A DNA stretch of 64,000 nt from Taudactylus pleione (lineage: Eukaryota > Chordata > Amphibia > Anura > Myobatrachidae). Below are positions 23,170 to 33,995 of the stretch, piece by piece. The position numbers and the translations under genes are program-made. The notes beneath the pieces are model-generated. The model was given only the letters and a program-made list of their open reading frames with translations. It was not told the DNA's origin and ran no database searches. The stretch spans positions 1,245,501-1,309,500 of the forward strand of contig JAUIMM010000738.1 in the NCBI GenBank assembly GCA_031769625.1. Direction: 5' to 3'. Position 1 is the first letter of the stretch, and each line of letters opens with the position of its first letter.

Positions 23170-24410
23170 TGTGTGTGTGTATATATAATATATATTTATT
23201 ACACTATATTGGGAATAGAAATCTACTGTAAAATGCCATTCTCTAAAGAGAGCCTCTTAAGTAGATTTGTAATATTTTTTATTACTTTGAAAATGAAATT
23301 TTTTAAATAAAGCTAATGTGAATATTTATAGTTAATCCATCAGACATTTGCCTAATTAGTCATGTCCTCAAATTACCTCAAAATCAACTATTTTGTTGCT
23401 TTATGTACCCCAATTTTAATGAGAATTTTTTTATATATGTAATTGCCTTTTTATATATATATATTTTTTTTAATTTAAATTCCCCTCAAAGTCCCCCAAA
23501 AGCATCTATTTTCCTACTTTTTTTTTTTTTTTTTGCATTTTTCCTTTTATTCATATAGAAGTAAACGAAAAAAGTTTTTACTTTAAAAAGAAAAAAAAAT
23601 GAAAAAACAAATCGGCCATTTTACACCATTTAAATACTTGCAGTACTTTTCTGTATGATCCTGCAAACGTAATTTGTCCGTTTTTTGGGGTCCAGGAAGG
23701 TCGCCTCACTTTTTCATGAATTTTTCTCACATCTCATTTGGCTGACAAGTCACAAACCCCCGCTGCGAGTAACGCGAATAGGAATTTTTAATTGGGTAGG
23801 AGAATTCTCTGGTGCGCACATTCCTGCTAAATCTGCGAGTTTCATTAAACAAACTCGCACCTAATTGAATTGATCACTCAACCTTTTTCATTGAAGTGGA
23901 CTTCTTACACCCACCATATTGGTGTTTTGCAGCAGTTTTGCCTAGATAACTGATCGTTTGTATTAGAAGTACGAAGGAAATATTAAGTTCACTTCCTCTA
24001 TTATGCATACCAGAGCCACTGACATCTGGCAGGAAGTGTAAGCAGGGAACTAAGGCCACAACATATACAACAAAATACCTAATCTTAAACGTCTATAGCA
24101 TTGTTTTTCAAACCTGGTCTTCATGGAACACTAAGGCAGATGGTACACACCTGGCCAAGTTGTCCGCTCACCCAGGGATCCTCTGGCCGATTGGTGTGCC
24201 AATACACACTTGCCAATCTGCCACTTTATATGCCTGGGCTGACATTACAACTGGGCAGGATTTAAATTTGCCAGCCCAGTTGAGATGTCAGTGTTTGGTG
24301 GGTTGCCAGTATATACAGCCAGATACGCTGATATATCTACAAAGGAAAAGATGACTTCTGCACTAATTTAAATATAAGGCATCAAAATTAGTTTGTAGAT
24401 CCCAAATTAT
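23170..24410. other. Intergenic, AT-rich with MITE remnants
   Basis: A TG/TA repeat lies at 23167-23200. Between about 23590 and 23880 there is sequence with 'ctgcgag' and 'gcacctaattgaatt' ends like the 'CAATTAG' long-TIR family, but no clean left end. Segment 24120-24350 has short inverted motifs ('ccaatacacacttgccaat'). No gene was recognised. Confidence 0.4.
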
Positions 24411-25190
24411 TTATTTTCTATAATATTTATTTTGTTTGGTGGTGCAGCCTGATGACGACCAATTAAGTTAACTTGGAAAAATAGAGAAAGAAAAAAGGGG
24501 TTGTCATTGTTATGGCGAATGTTTAAAACATAACTTTTGTGTGTGTAATAAGTAAATATATATATATATATATATAATCTTAAATAATAGTATCTAATCC
24601 TTTAAGATATTAAATGGATTATTTTAATTTGAGCACCCCATATGAGATTTGGTTCTTGTTAAGTCAACCATATAGTTTAGTTCAATTGAGCAAGGTTCAA
24701 TATATAACTATTGTTTGTATATCCTCAATTTAAATATGTTATTACATTTTATTTGTGGAAGTCTGCTGGTTTATTTTATTAGTCTATCAGTAATGTTAAG
24801 CAATTTCTGGTATTTGTAATACTCAATATTCACTGTTTCAATATATTTATCTGTTTGTATGTATTATGTAATGACCAATTCTATTTTCATTACTTTGTAT
24901 CAATTCCTCTGACATCAAACAGCCAGCGGGTGCTTCTGAGTAATTGAAAGGTCTTTCAGTTTCATCTCAGTTATACATTGTCTGTTCTATGACTCGTGGG
25001 AGACCCTGCTTTCTAGCTGTACTGGCAGAGGTGGCCCTAACTAAATTAGTGCCCTAGGCAAGATTTTGGGTGGTGCCCCCCTCCCTGTGGGATCCTGAAA
25101 AGGTGTGTGGCCTCACAGAAGGGGCCCTCACCCAGCACAACACCCCCACTATCCCAGCACAGTGTCAGCACCCACCACTCCTATCCCAGC
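24410..25190. other. Intergenic, no gene recognised
   Basis: AT-rich sequence with a TA run at about 24556-24577. 'tagtgccctaggcaagatttt' at about 25050 belongs to a dispersed repeat. Confidence 0.5.
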
Positions 25191-25192
25191 AA

Positions 25193-25303
25193 CCAATCAG
25201 ATTCTAGAAGGTGCTAGTTAAATGTTAAGTAGAATCTGATTGGTTGCTATGGGCAACATCTCCACTTCTAAAAACTCTCACTTTAGTAAATTTACCCCCA
25301 TTA
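25193..25303. mobile_element. Half-copy of the 'CAACCAATCAGA' MITE
   Basis: 'agcaaccaatcagattctag', 'tctgattggttgctatgggc' and 'cactttagtaaatttaccccc' match the right part of 59217-59394. The left arm end is missing. Confidence 0.7.
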
Positions 25304-25340
25304 GTCTGTGCATGTTACTTTGTGTAGAGAGATACTCATA

Positions 25341-25711
25341 GGGGCATATTCAATTAGCCGCGGGATTTCACCCGCGTCTAATTGACAGGCTAAAGTCCCG
25401 CGACGCGGGGATTAGCTATTCAATTAAATAGCTATTTCCCCGCGTCATTAGACTGGGACTCCTGCGCGAGAACACACTGTTTCCGCGAGAACTGCGGAAT
25501 CTGTGTGTAATAACCAATCGCGCGAGGCCGAATAGGACGGCCTCACGCTGATTTTACCTCGCACCTACATGAGGTGCGAGATAAAGTCAAACAGCGGGGA
25601 CTCGCGTGCGGGGTCTCAGGGACACCAGAGCGTGGAATCCCCACTAATTGAATCCCGTCAAGCGCGACAATTAGCCGTGGGGTAAACCCCGCGGCTAATT
25701 GAATATGCCCC
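25341..25711. mobile_element. 'ATTCAATTAGCCGCGG' hairpin MITE
   Basis: The ends GGGGCATATTCAATTAGCCG and CGGCTAATTGAATATGCCCC are flanked by ATA at 25338-25340 and 25712-25714. The interior is a GC- and CpG-rich island in AT-rich DNA, with sub-palindromes (e.g. 'gaggtgcgag' and 'ctcgcacctacatgaggtgcgag'). It is probably a Harbinger-type non-autonomous element. Confidence 0.8.
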
Positions 25712-25714
25712 ATA

Positions 25715-26515
25715 GTGTTACTACCTCCACTGAATACTTCAGTGACAGCTCCTGCATTTAGCAGTAGGGTGGGTGACTACTTAGGTAAAGGCATGTGCTT
25801 CTGTCATTTCTACTTGTCACAAGTTGAAGTTGGGAAATATTGAAGCCTTTCTTCTCATTCAGCACTGGCAAACATGATTTATAGGATTGTTTTTATATAT
25901 TATTAAACCAGAAATTGTTATTTCATGGATATAGATAAGTTTAAACATCTGCTTTAATGAAAAGTACTAATTATGGCAAATATTAGATACAAGAACAATG
26001 ACACCAAGTCTATGCATACATTTTAGGGCAACATGCTGGCAATGACTAATATTTTTATAGTAATGAATGTGTAGTAATCTATTCCGACCTCAGTCTGTCA
26101 CCATTATTGTTACTTTTATCTACTTTCTGTGCTTTTGTGTAACAAAATAAAACTCTTGAACTATGTGGGTCAATAAATTAAATGTACAATTCTGGTACAT
26201 AAATCTTGTAATAAAACTACATTTTAAGTGTTTTTCTTTTTTATTTATGTAATCACAATTATATTTTGATATTGATAACTTCATTCACAGCCATAGAAAG
26301 AGCAATACAACAGTCCAAATGCATCCATTTGCAACGTGACCTAAAAACAGGCAAAATATGTATCAAATTCTGCCGCATACTGTGCTTGTTAAATTCCAAG
26401 TGAAGTTCTCTACATTACCTATATTATATATTTTCATCACTGAGCTCACACACATACCGATTCCTGATGTATAAATATTTATCACCCCTCCGCTTAATGA
26501 TATAGGAAAGTATCA
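25715..26515. other. Intergenic, no gene recognised
   Basis: AT-rich sequence lacking open frames, splice pairs or paired repeat ends that I can support. Confidence 0.55.
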
Positions 26516-26519
26516 TTAT

Positions 26520-27400
26520 AACACAGTAGGATCTCTTGACCCTGACTCTCCCACTACCACCCTATCTCCTTCCCTTTGCCCCCAAAATCCTTGAGAGACT
26601 TCACTATAGCACCACTCACTCTTTGACCAACTACAGTCTGGTATGCACTCTTCACTCCACGAAACATCCCTCTCTGAAATCACTAATTATCTGCTCATTG
26701 CTAAACCTAAGGGTCAGTTCTCTCGACTCATGCTCTTGGACCTATCTGTGGCCCTTAACAGTGTGGACCACCATCTCCTCTTCCAGTTACTCAAGCCTGT
26801 TAGTCTCCGCAACTCTACTCTCCTGGTTGTCCTTAATAGCTCCCTAAAGCTGGGTACACACTATGTCGTCCAGTCCCGCGGATCGTAGTGACATATCGAG
26901 TACATCGTCTAATATGTGCGCGCCCGTGGATTGTTAACATCGATGTCAGCGCTACTGCTGGTCCGAAAGGGGATGTCTCTAACAATACCGTGCTACCTCT
27001 CTCACCATCTTCTTTCTTGTCTCTGTGTCTCAGCCATCTCCTCCTGAAGGTCTGAGATTTCTCAAGCTCAACTTCTAAAATTTAACTTATTGTGTTCACC
27101 GAAATTAGGACTATCCCACCTCTACGCTCACCTCTACCCCTTAAATCTGTTGCCTGTCATCATCATCTCCGCCCCCACCTTGACACCCCATAATCAGTCT
27201 ATTTAACACTTCTGCGGCTTTCACCATCGCAACATTTCATGAATCAAACTTTTCCTCTCCATGGACACAACAAAAACCTTCATTCATGCACTTGTAATTT
27301 CTTGTCTAGTTTACAGCAATTTCCTCCTGCTTGGCCTCCCACTCACTTGTCCCTCCCCACTTCAATCTATCATGAATGCTGCCATCCCCAAATGACTTTA
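26520..27400 (+). pseudogene. LINE reverse transcriptase remnant (CR1/L2/Rex-like)
   Basis: On the + strand, in shifting frames, it encodes 'KILERL', then HETSLSEITNYLLIA, then LMLLDLSVALNSVDHHLL. The last block matches the RT core 'LDLSAAFDTVDH', with the catalytic-block 'AFD' changed to 'ALN'. About 500 bases later, 'IHALVISCLVYSNFLLLGLP' and 'LQSIMNAA' match the block before the RT C-terminus ('LDYCNSLL.GLP', 'LQ.VQNAA'). A GTACACAC-type MITE interrupts it from about 26848. It is a dead non-LTR retrotransposon fragment. Confidence 0.7.
26848..26980. mobile_element. Partial GGGTACACACT-family MITE
   Basis: It begins 'aagctgggtacacactatg' inside the LINE remnant and continues with CpG-containing sequence. 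No right end of the same family was found before the LINE sequence resumes, so it is truncated. Confidence 0.5.
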
Positions 27401-27525
27401 TTACAACTGCAACACAAACTATCACTCAGTTAATTAGTTTCACAATTACTCTATAGTTAAAGGTTAGCCTAAGCGATCAAGAGCTTCAAAGACAAAGGTT
27501 TCAGAGCATATTTAAACAGGCTTAA

Positions 27526-27806
27526 GCTGGCCATACACGGTGCGATGCGATGGGGGATCCGACTTATTGGGTGGTCCCCACACTGTGCAATTGGGTGGCC
27601 GACCACCCAATACGCCGGCTCTCCTCCTCTCCCACCTGCATAATGCTGCATGGGATCACACATCGCATCCCTAGATCGATTGAACCTGCAGTAAGATCTG
27701 GGGGGGTGCGCACTGGCCGATATCATGCCCATACACAGTACGATATAGCAGCCAACTTATACCAATCCGTTGGACAGGCCGCTTTATCGCATAGTGTATG
27801 GGCACC
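27526..27806. mobile_element. MITE with 'GCTGGCCATACAC' ends
   Basis: The left end GCTGGCCATACACGGTGCGAT follows TTAA (27522-27525). The right end is 'atagtgtatgggcacctttata'. It looks like a cousin of the GCTGGGTACACAC family, with 'CCATACAC' in place of 'GTACACAC'. The open frames on both strands are by-products. Confidence 0.55.
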
Positions 27807-27809
27807 TTT

Positions 27810-29040
27810 ATACAGAGACATTTTATGTACAATGCTTTATTACAAAAATGTTATAATAAACAATACATGTTTAGTCATTCAAAATGAAAACTTATAGAAA
27901 AGCGTTGATCTTCTGAGGGTTGTAGGGAGAGCAAGCAACTTGGACAGCTCAAACTTGATTGATCCTCAAAGTCTGACAATTTCCAAAATTGTATGTGCCC
28001 ATTGAAACTCCAATTGAAGACTCAGTGATGTCACATACAGTAGTCCTGTGAGTGGCTGGCCTTCTGACCAAGTTTTATGGTCCTTCCCTAATGTAATTTG
28101 GAAAATTAATTTTGTATGTATTCCATATTGACTCTTACGGAAATATAATTATAGTCTTGATGAATCAAACATTCTCAATGCCTAGAGGGTTATTCCCAAT
28201 ATCAATATCATATTATTGAAGCAAAATATGCAACTGTAATAAATAATCATTAATAATTATATACATTTTAAACAATTTATAACCCAGTCAAAATTATACA
28301 TGTTCAAATACCACATGGTCAATTATGCCTATCTAGAAAGATTGCATCCAAGACTTAATTATGATTTAATGAAGTGTATAGTCTTTTAACAATATTCAAA
28401 AATATTTATATATATTATAAAACATGGTATTATAAAATCATGAAAAACAATATGTCTTGAAAATTTGTCAACACCATGAACTCGTTAAAACCAAAAATCT
28501 AGAAGATCTCTGTGCACTCTGTAAGCTGCAGTGAAGGAAATCAATGGTGGGTCATCAACCACCCAATAATTCACAAAAAAGGATGAAAACCTTTTGCTGC
28601 ACTCACCTCCTATTTCTCTACACAATCAGCAAAGTCACAAACTAGACCATAAAAAATATCAAAGGTAAGGTTCCAATTACAATTGGATATCTAATGTCAT
28701 AGTCATAATTACAATGGTCCTTAGTTCTATGAATAGTTTGATGATCTTCAATCAGAAGAACTTGTGGGGTCAACAAATCTCTCCTGAGGGTATCTTTTAT
28801 ATGGTGATTCTCCAGAAAAAAAGGTGAGAAGAAATGGAAGAAAAAAAAAACAATAGTGTAATATGATTTTTACAGGAGCAATGTCGCCAAAATGGTGTTC
28901 TATATAATGGTCTATAATCGTACCATACTCACTCTGTGAAACGGAGGTATCTTTTCCTAACGGTCTATATTACACCAATCATCGAAATACCCATATGTAG
29001 GTGAATGCAACAGGAGAGAAAGGGCGTTCCTTACTCACAA
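27810..29040. other. Intergenic, AT-rich, no gene recognised
   Basis: Very AT-rich, with poly(A) tracts and many stops in all frames. It may be decayed Penelope-like body, given the sequence to its right, but no reverse transcriptase or GIY-YIG motif was found. Confidence 0.4.
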
Positions 29041-29059
29041 TAAATCTTGACTAGATGTA

Positions 29060-29480
29060 TTCATAAAGGGTTTATTTTAAATCCCAAAGGCACTTGGCAT
29101 CCCTTCGTTTTGGCCCCTTGCTTCCTCCAGGTTTATGCAAGTTTAAATGAATAAGGGATTACTTCAGAGGTAAATAGTAGTAGTGCAAAAATTTATTGTA
29201 TCATAAAAACAAAATATCAACCATCCAGAAATAGGTGCACAACCAGGAAGAGATGGAAAAAATAATGACCTGAAGTGGTAGACAAGGTCCTGACTTTTCC
29301 CACAGTTGGTCAGATATTCCTGGTATGATCACCCTATGCTCCAGCCCTATATACCAACGCGTTTTGACATATGTCTTCTTCAAGGTGTCACTCCCAGGGC
29401 CATGGAGTGGACTTAAATACCCCCAACCCGGAAGTCCCTTCAAATAAGGGGCGGGGTCATCACTACCAAACATTTAATCA
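29060..29480 (-). mobile_element. Penelope-like terminal sequence with degenerate hammerhead-like cores
   Basis: On the - strand, 29385-29356 reads 'ccttgaagaagacatatgtc' followed by 'aaaacgcgttgg'. Segment 29130-29106 reads 'ctggaggaagcaaggggcc' followed by 'aaaacg'. Both have the layout CUGANGA, small stem-loop, GAAA, CGCGUUGG known from hammerhead ribozymes in Penelope-like elements, with substitutions in the core (C to T; GAAA to AAAA). These would abolish or weaken cleavage. The class assignment is inference. Confidence 0.45.
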
Positions 29481-29586
29481 AAAAAGGCATCAATAAATCC
29501 GCTAGTACAAGGATTCTCATGTCCTCCCTTCTTAGTCTTATACCTTCACTAACATGAGGATCTGAAAGGTCTTACTTACTTGAAAG

Positions 29587-29985
29587 TTAGTGTTTCCCAA
29601 AAAACGCAGCCCATGCATTCCACAGTCTGCAACGCACGGTACATCCGCCATAAGTGGTGCAGCGTGTGTCATCACTAAGCGTCATGAGACCGACTGGTCT
29701 CATGGTGATGCACCCCCGTGATAGTCCACGTGACACCATACATCGAGGAATGTTGAATGTCCGCACAACTTCGGAAACGTAATGTCCCATCCTTCGGACA
29801 CTCACTATCATGCCCCATTTGAACTCCGATAATTTCATGAGCAGCCTAGCTGATGTTCAAAGTGACTCACGAGATATCAGATTACAACTGATGCAGATTA
29901 CAACTGGGCATTTCCAAGACGTTACAGTATTTTGCCGCCACCTACCATTACCTTTATATACTGGTATCCCATGGCTTTTTTATGT
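29587..29985 (-). pseudogene. Fragment of the 'AGTGCCAAAAGTC' Tc1 transposase
   Basis: On the - strand it encodes an N-terminal frame with FKWGMIVSVRRMGHYVSEVVRTFNI-type sequence, the start of a Tc1 DNA-binding domain (PSVRRMG...S.VA..F...). The same region occurs at about 62350-62580 inside the rearranged Tc1, including 'ccaccaaccattaccttta' and 'tttgaactccgataatttcatg'-like segments. Only the N-terminal part is present, and the right TIR is cut off next to the MITE at 29998. Confidence 0.65.
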
Positions 29986-29997
29986 ATTGGGGGCACA

Positions 29998-30574
29998 GGG
30001 GGTCATTCAGACCCGCTCGCGAGTGAAGGTCGCTCGCGAGCGGGTCGATGTTGGGCGAATGCGCACGATGGAGGGAGCTCAGTCGTGCGCATGCACGAGA
30101 CCCGGCGAGCGACGAGAAATACGTTGCTCGGGGTCTCGCACCAAAGGGGGCGTGCTGTCGATGGTGACTGACAGCATGCCCCCTTTGGTGGGCGTGCCAG
30201 GGGCGTGGCTGCCAGACGGAGCTGGGCACCCGGTGCTAAATCATTCGTAGACGACCTGATTCTGGGTCAGGGTTACGTGCGTAGCAGAGCAGCTCCCTCG
30301 CTGCGATCTATTGAAAGTCATCCCTCGAGCCAAGCTTTTGTCGACTCTAGTGATGTCAGTGGGAGTGATTTTGGCTCTGATGGAGCCAAAATCACTCCAG
30401 GGCTTGCGGTCACTGAGACCCTACCGCAGGGTCTCGTCGCAAGCCCAGCGCGACCATCATCATGGACGCTTGCTATAGCCGTGGGTGGTCCATGAGGCTG
30501 CTCCAAAAACAGGTAGGAGGGCCCTGATTCAGAGCGAGCGCTCTGGTCAGAGCGTTCGGCTCTGAATCAGGCCC
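29998..30574. mobile_element. Hairpin-chain MITE, copy 1 (reverse order)
   Basis: The ends are GGGGGTCATTCAGACCCGC and GGCTCTGAATCAGGCCC, flanked by ACA at 29995-29997 and 30575-30577. The interior is a series of short palindromes in the reverse order of the copies at 48241 and 48960. These include 'gacccgctcgcgag', 'caccaaagggggcgtgctgtc', 'gagtgattttggctc' and 'ggcttgcggtc...gcaagcc', each followed by its complement. It is GC- and CpG-rich. The overlapping frames at 29810-30506 are not genes. Confidence 0.8.
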
Positions 30575-30577
30575 ACA

Positions 30578-31020
30578 GTGTGGTATCATGTAAACTGGAG
30601 GAATAATGTCTACAGGCAGAACTACAAAGCATATTGTGAAATCGAGGCACACTCAATGGGGCATAAGATGAACTGGGGATACTGTGCGGTATAATGTAAA
30701 CTAGGGCACTACAGTGGGGCATAAACAACTTCTATGGAGAGAGGTGTCTCTGTAGAAGCATTAGTGTAGGAACCCCTTCAAAATGTTGCTATGGGGCCCA
30801 CAAAGTTCTAGCTATGCCTCTGTATTCAAGCTTCCCACAGTAAAAACACAGTGTAATACTATTGTAGGTCTAAACAGTTATCCGTTTAACTCCCAACATT
30901 TGCACATTAACTACCAGGTCCTAGTCTACATATATATGTAAACATTAATCAGAACCTATATGGAAACACAGCCAGATAGCATCATGAATATGTTCAGACT
31001 TAAGGCTACTGCATTAAGGC
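30578..31020. other. Intergenic repeat debris
   Basis: It contains 'ggggcataa' motifs repeated at about 30656 and 30715, and 'gggcccacaaagttctagctatgcctctgt', the reverse of the 20462 repeat opening. No gene was recognised. Confidence 0.45.
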
Positions 31021-31279
31021 TAATGCTGGGTACACACTAGCTGATCAATTGATCGGCCAATATACAGACAATGTCTGTGAACCGCCTCGTTCACAGACAT
31101 CTGTCTATCGGCTGTGCAGCACAGCCAATGCGATATGTTTGCAGACATCCAATGCCCTGCAAAAGTATTCACCCCCCTTTTTAACTTTTTTTGTTACAAT
31201 ACAACCTGTATTTTTTTTATCTAAATTTTATGTGATGGATCTGCACAAAATAGTATAATTTGGTGATGTGAAATGAGAA

Positions 31280-31280
<1 letters not shown>

Positions 31281-31318
<38 letters not shown>
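31281..31318. repeat. TA microsatellite
   Basis: A pure TA run inside the left non-coding part of the Tc1 element. Confidence 0.95.
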
Positions 31319-31322
<4 letters not shown>

Positions 31323-31556
31323 GATCTTTATAAATAAAATTCAGAAAAGTGACGTGTATATGTAATCACCCCCTTTGCTATGAAGCCCCTCAAAAAGTTC
31401 TGGTGCAACCAATTACCTTCAGAAGTCACATAATTGGTGAAATGAAGTCCACCTGTGTGAAATCTAAGTGTCACATGATCTGTCAGTATTACGTAAACAC
31501 ACGTTTTCTGAAAGGCCCCAGAGGCTGCAATGCCACTAAGCAAGAGTCATCACACC

Positions 31557-32497
31557 ATGAAGACCAAGGAGCTCTCCAAACAAGTCAGGGACAAAATTGA
31601 TCAGAAGAAGTACAATTCTGGTTTGGGTTATAAACAAATATCCAAATCCTTGATGATCCCCCGGAGCACCATCAAATCCATCATCATCAAATGGAAAGAA
31701 CATGGTACTACAACAAACCTGCCAAGAGAAGGCTGCCCACCAAAACTCACAGACCGGGCAAGGAGGGCATTAACCAGAGAGGCAGCACAAAGTCCAAAGG
31801 TAACCCTGAAGGAGCTGCAGAGTTACACAGCAGATACTGGTGTATCTGTGCATGTGACCACAATAAGCCATACACTCCATAGAGCTGGGCTTTATGGAAG
31901 AGTGGCCAAAAAAAAGCCATTACTTAGTGATAAAAATAAGAAGACACGATTTGAGTTTGGCAAAAGGCATGTGGGCGACTCCCCAAATGTATGGAGGAAG
32001 GTGCTCTGGTCAGAAGAGACTAAATTTGAACTTTTCGGCCACCAAGGAAACCCAACACATTCCATCACCCGAAGAACACCTTCTTCAAAGTGAAACATGG
32101 TGGTGGCAGCATCATGCAGCGGGGATGTTTTTCAGCAGCAGGGACTGGGAAACTGATTTGAGTCGACAGTAAGATGGATGGTGCTAAATACAGGGATATT
32201 ATTGAGCAAAACCTGTTTCAGCCTGCCTGTGATTTGAGACTAGGACGGAGGTTCACCTTCCAGTAGGACAATGACCCGAAGCATACTGCTAAAGCAACAC
32301 TCGTGTGGTTTAAGGGGAAACATTTAAATGTGTTGGAATGGCCTAGTCAAAGCCCAGATCTAAATCCAATTGAGAATCTGTGGTCAGACTTGAAGATTGC
32401 TGTTCACAAGCGGAAACCATCCAACATGAAGGAGCTGGAGCAGTTTTGCCTCGAGGAATGGGCAAAAATCCCAGGGCAAGATGTGGTAAGCTCATAG
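31557..32497 (+). pseudogene. Tc1 transposase, frameshifted
   Basis: The start used is the ATG of MKTKELSKQVRDK (31557), the usual Tc1 start; the open frame runs from 31530 to 32093. It has a paired-like helix-turn-helix (GYKQISKSL...STIKSIIIKWKEHG), a GRPR-like linker region decayed to EGCPPKLTD, and a second HTH (VTLKELQ...VSVHVTTISHTLHRAGLYGR). The catalytic block reads [11 protein letters not shown], where the first Asp of DDE is replaced by Glu. After 32093 the frame is lost ('VKHGGGS' is out of frame). The C-terminal DPKHTAKAT and [11 protein letters not shown] blocks appear at about 32272-32380 in another frame. It is inactive, but its decay is modest. Confidence 0.88.
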
Positions 32498-32904
32498 AGA
32501 CTTATCCAAAGCGACTTGCAGCTGTAATTGCCGCAAAAGGTGGCTCACCAAAGTACTGACTTTAGGGGGGTGAATAGTTATGCACGCTGAAGTTTTCTGT
32601 TGTCCTAAATGTTGTTTGCTTCACAATATTAAGAAAAAAAAAAAACACAACTTCACAGTTGTAGGCATGTTCTGTGAATGAAATTATGCACACCTTCAAA
32701 CAATCCATTTTAATTCCAAGTTGTGAGGCAACAAAACATGAAAAATGCAAAGGGGGTGAATACTTTTGCAAGGCGCTGTATCTGTCCATCGGCAAGTGTG
32801 TATGGGTGGTCTTCAGACCGTCCGTACACACACAGCGGCAGCCGCGGGGTGGATATACCAATCTCTATCTGCAGATATATCTTTCAGGTGTGTACCCACC
32901 TTAA

Positions 32905-33480
32905 GCAGTGTTTTCCAACTCCTGTCCTTAGAGACCCCCCAGTACAGACAAATTGCAGAGGTCTTGAAAAAGAAGGGTCATCACTACAAATATTGACTCT
33001 TTGCATAAACTTAATGTAATTGGCAATAAAAGCCTTTGATACTTATGAAATGCTTGTAATTTTACACCATAGTAACATCTGACAAAAAGGTCTAAAAACA
33101 CTGAAGCAGCAAACTTGTACTCTAACTTTTGGCCATGGCTGTACTATTGACACCTCTACTATCGTTTAGCACTAAACAAAACCAACTTAAATGTGCACCT
33201 ATTGTGATAACTGTAATATATTAGTTGTTTCATTAATTGCTGGATTGAAGAGATTGGGAGTCCCTATGTCTGCATTTGGGTGTACTTTGACATAGTAGTC
33301 ACTATATGTATGTGTCCATGTTCAAAGTTTGCAACGTTTGATATGTATATTTTCTTTCATCCTTGCATTTTTTTTTCTTGTGTTACCTTCAGAATATTTG
33401 CAATCCAATTCCAAACTCGCAGTGATTTTTCAGAGGAAATTTTTTTTTTTTTGTGAATATTCCCCATAGCAGGTGAAAAG
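32905..33480. other. Intergenic, no gene recognised
   Basis: AT-rich sequence. 'acagacaaattgcagaggtcttgaaaaagaagg' near 32945-32975 could be a transposase scrap. No supported features. Confidence 0.45.
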
Positions 33481-33995
33481 GTAGAGATAATAAGAGTTGT
33501 GGTAGACTTCCCTTTTGTTAACTATTTTTCTTTGAAGTCCATAGGGTCCACAGGGATACTATGGGGTGTGTGTGGTTGGAGCTAACCAGGCACCAAACAG
33601 TCAAAAGCTTTAGCTCCCAGGATGCACCGGTCCTCCTCCATATATACCCCACCCCCAGCCAAAGGCAGACAGTTTTGTGAACAAGCCCAAGGCAGGATCA
33701 AGAGAGAGAAGGAAGAACAGTACAATTGAGAAACACTCTCACAGAAGATGAGGGAATCAGTGACCAAGAGAAAAATACCCAATGAAACCAGGTGAGTCAG
33801 GGTAGGTTCCCTGTGGACCCTATGGACTTTGAAGACAAGAGTTAAGGTGTGCATCATTTCAAATCTACCATAACTCTTATTTTCTTCTTCAGGGTCCATA
33901 AGGATCCACAGGGATACCATGGGGATGTACTAACAAGAAGATCAGCTTGCGTGTAAGCCTGAGAAATTGTCATGCTGAGCCATCGAGTCAGTCTG

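Larger units (their letters stand above)
31150..32778 (+). mobile_element. Tc1-like transposon, nearly full length
   Basis: The ends are CAATGCCCTGCAAAAGTATTC and GAATACTTTTGCAAGGCGCTG followed by TA; the left TA has become TC. At about 1.63 kb it has normal Tc1 length. The transposase lies at about 31530-32497 and is frameshifted near 32090 and later. A TA microsatellite (31281-31318) sits between the left end and the transposase. Confidence 0.9.
31025..32900. mobile_element. GGGTACACAC-family MITE split by a Tc1 insertion
   Basis: The left half (31025-31149) starts GCTGGGTACACACTAGCTGATC. The right half (32779-32900) ends 'tcaggtgtgtacccacc' followed by TTAA. Removing 31150-32778 joins the halves into a MITE of about 245 bp like the one at 1033-1364. 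The MITE is therefore older than the Tc1 inside it. Confidence 0.75.

Noticed and set aside
24430..24485. 'cctgatgacgaccaatt...ggaaaaa' as a hammerhead core
   Set aside because: CTGATGA is present, but no GAAA follows at stem II spacing and stems could not be drawn.
29810..30506. Open frames of up to 146 codons on both strands
   Set aside because: They lie entirely inside a palindromic MITE, overlap each other on both strands, and recur at the other MITE copies as by-products of GC-rich inverted repeats.
33582..33920. 112-codon frame on the - strand next to the DIRS reverse transcriptase
   Set aside because: It spans the DIRS terminal/non-coding region, including its repeated 'ccacaggg' motifs. 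It has no recombinase or RNase H features.
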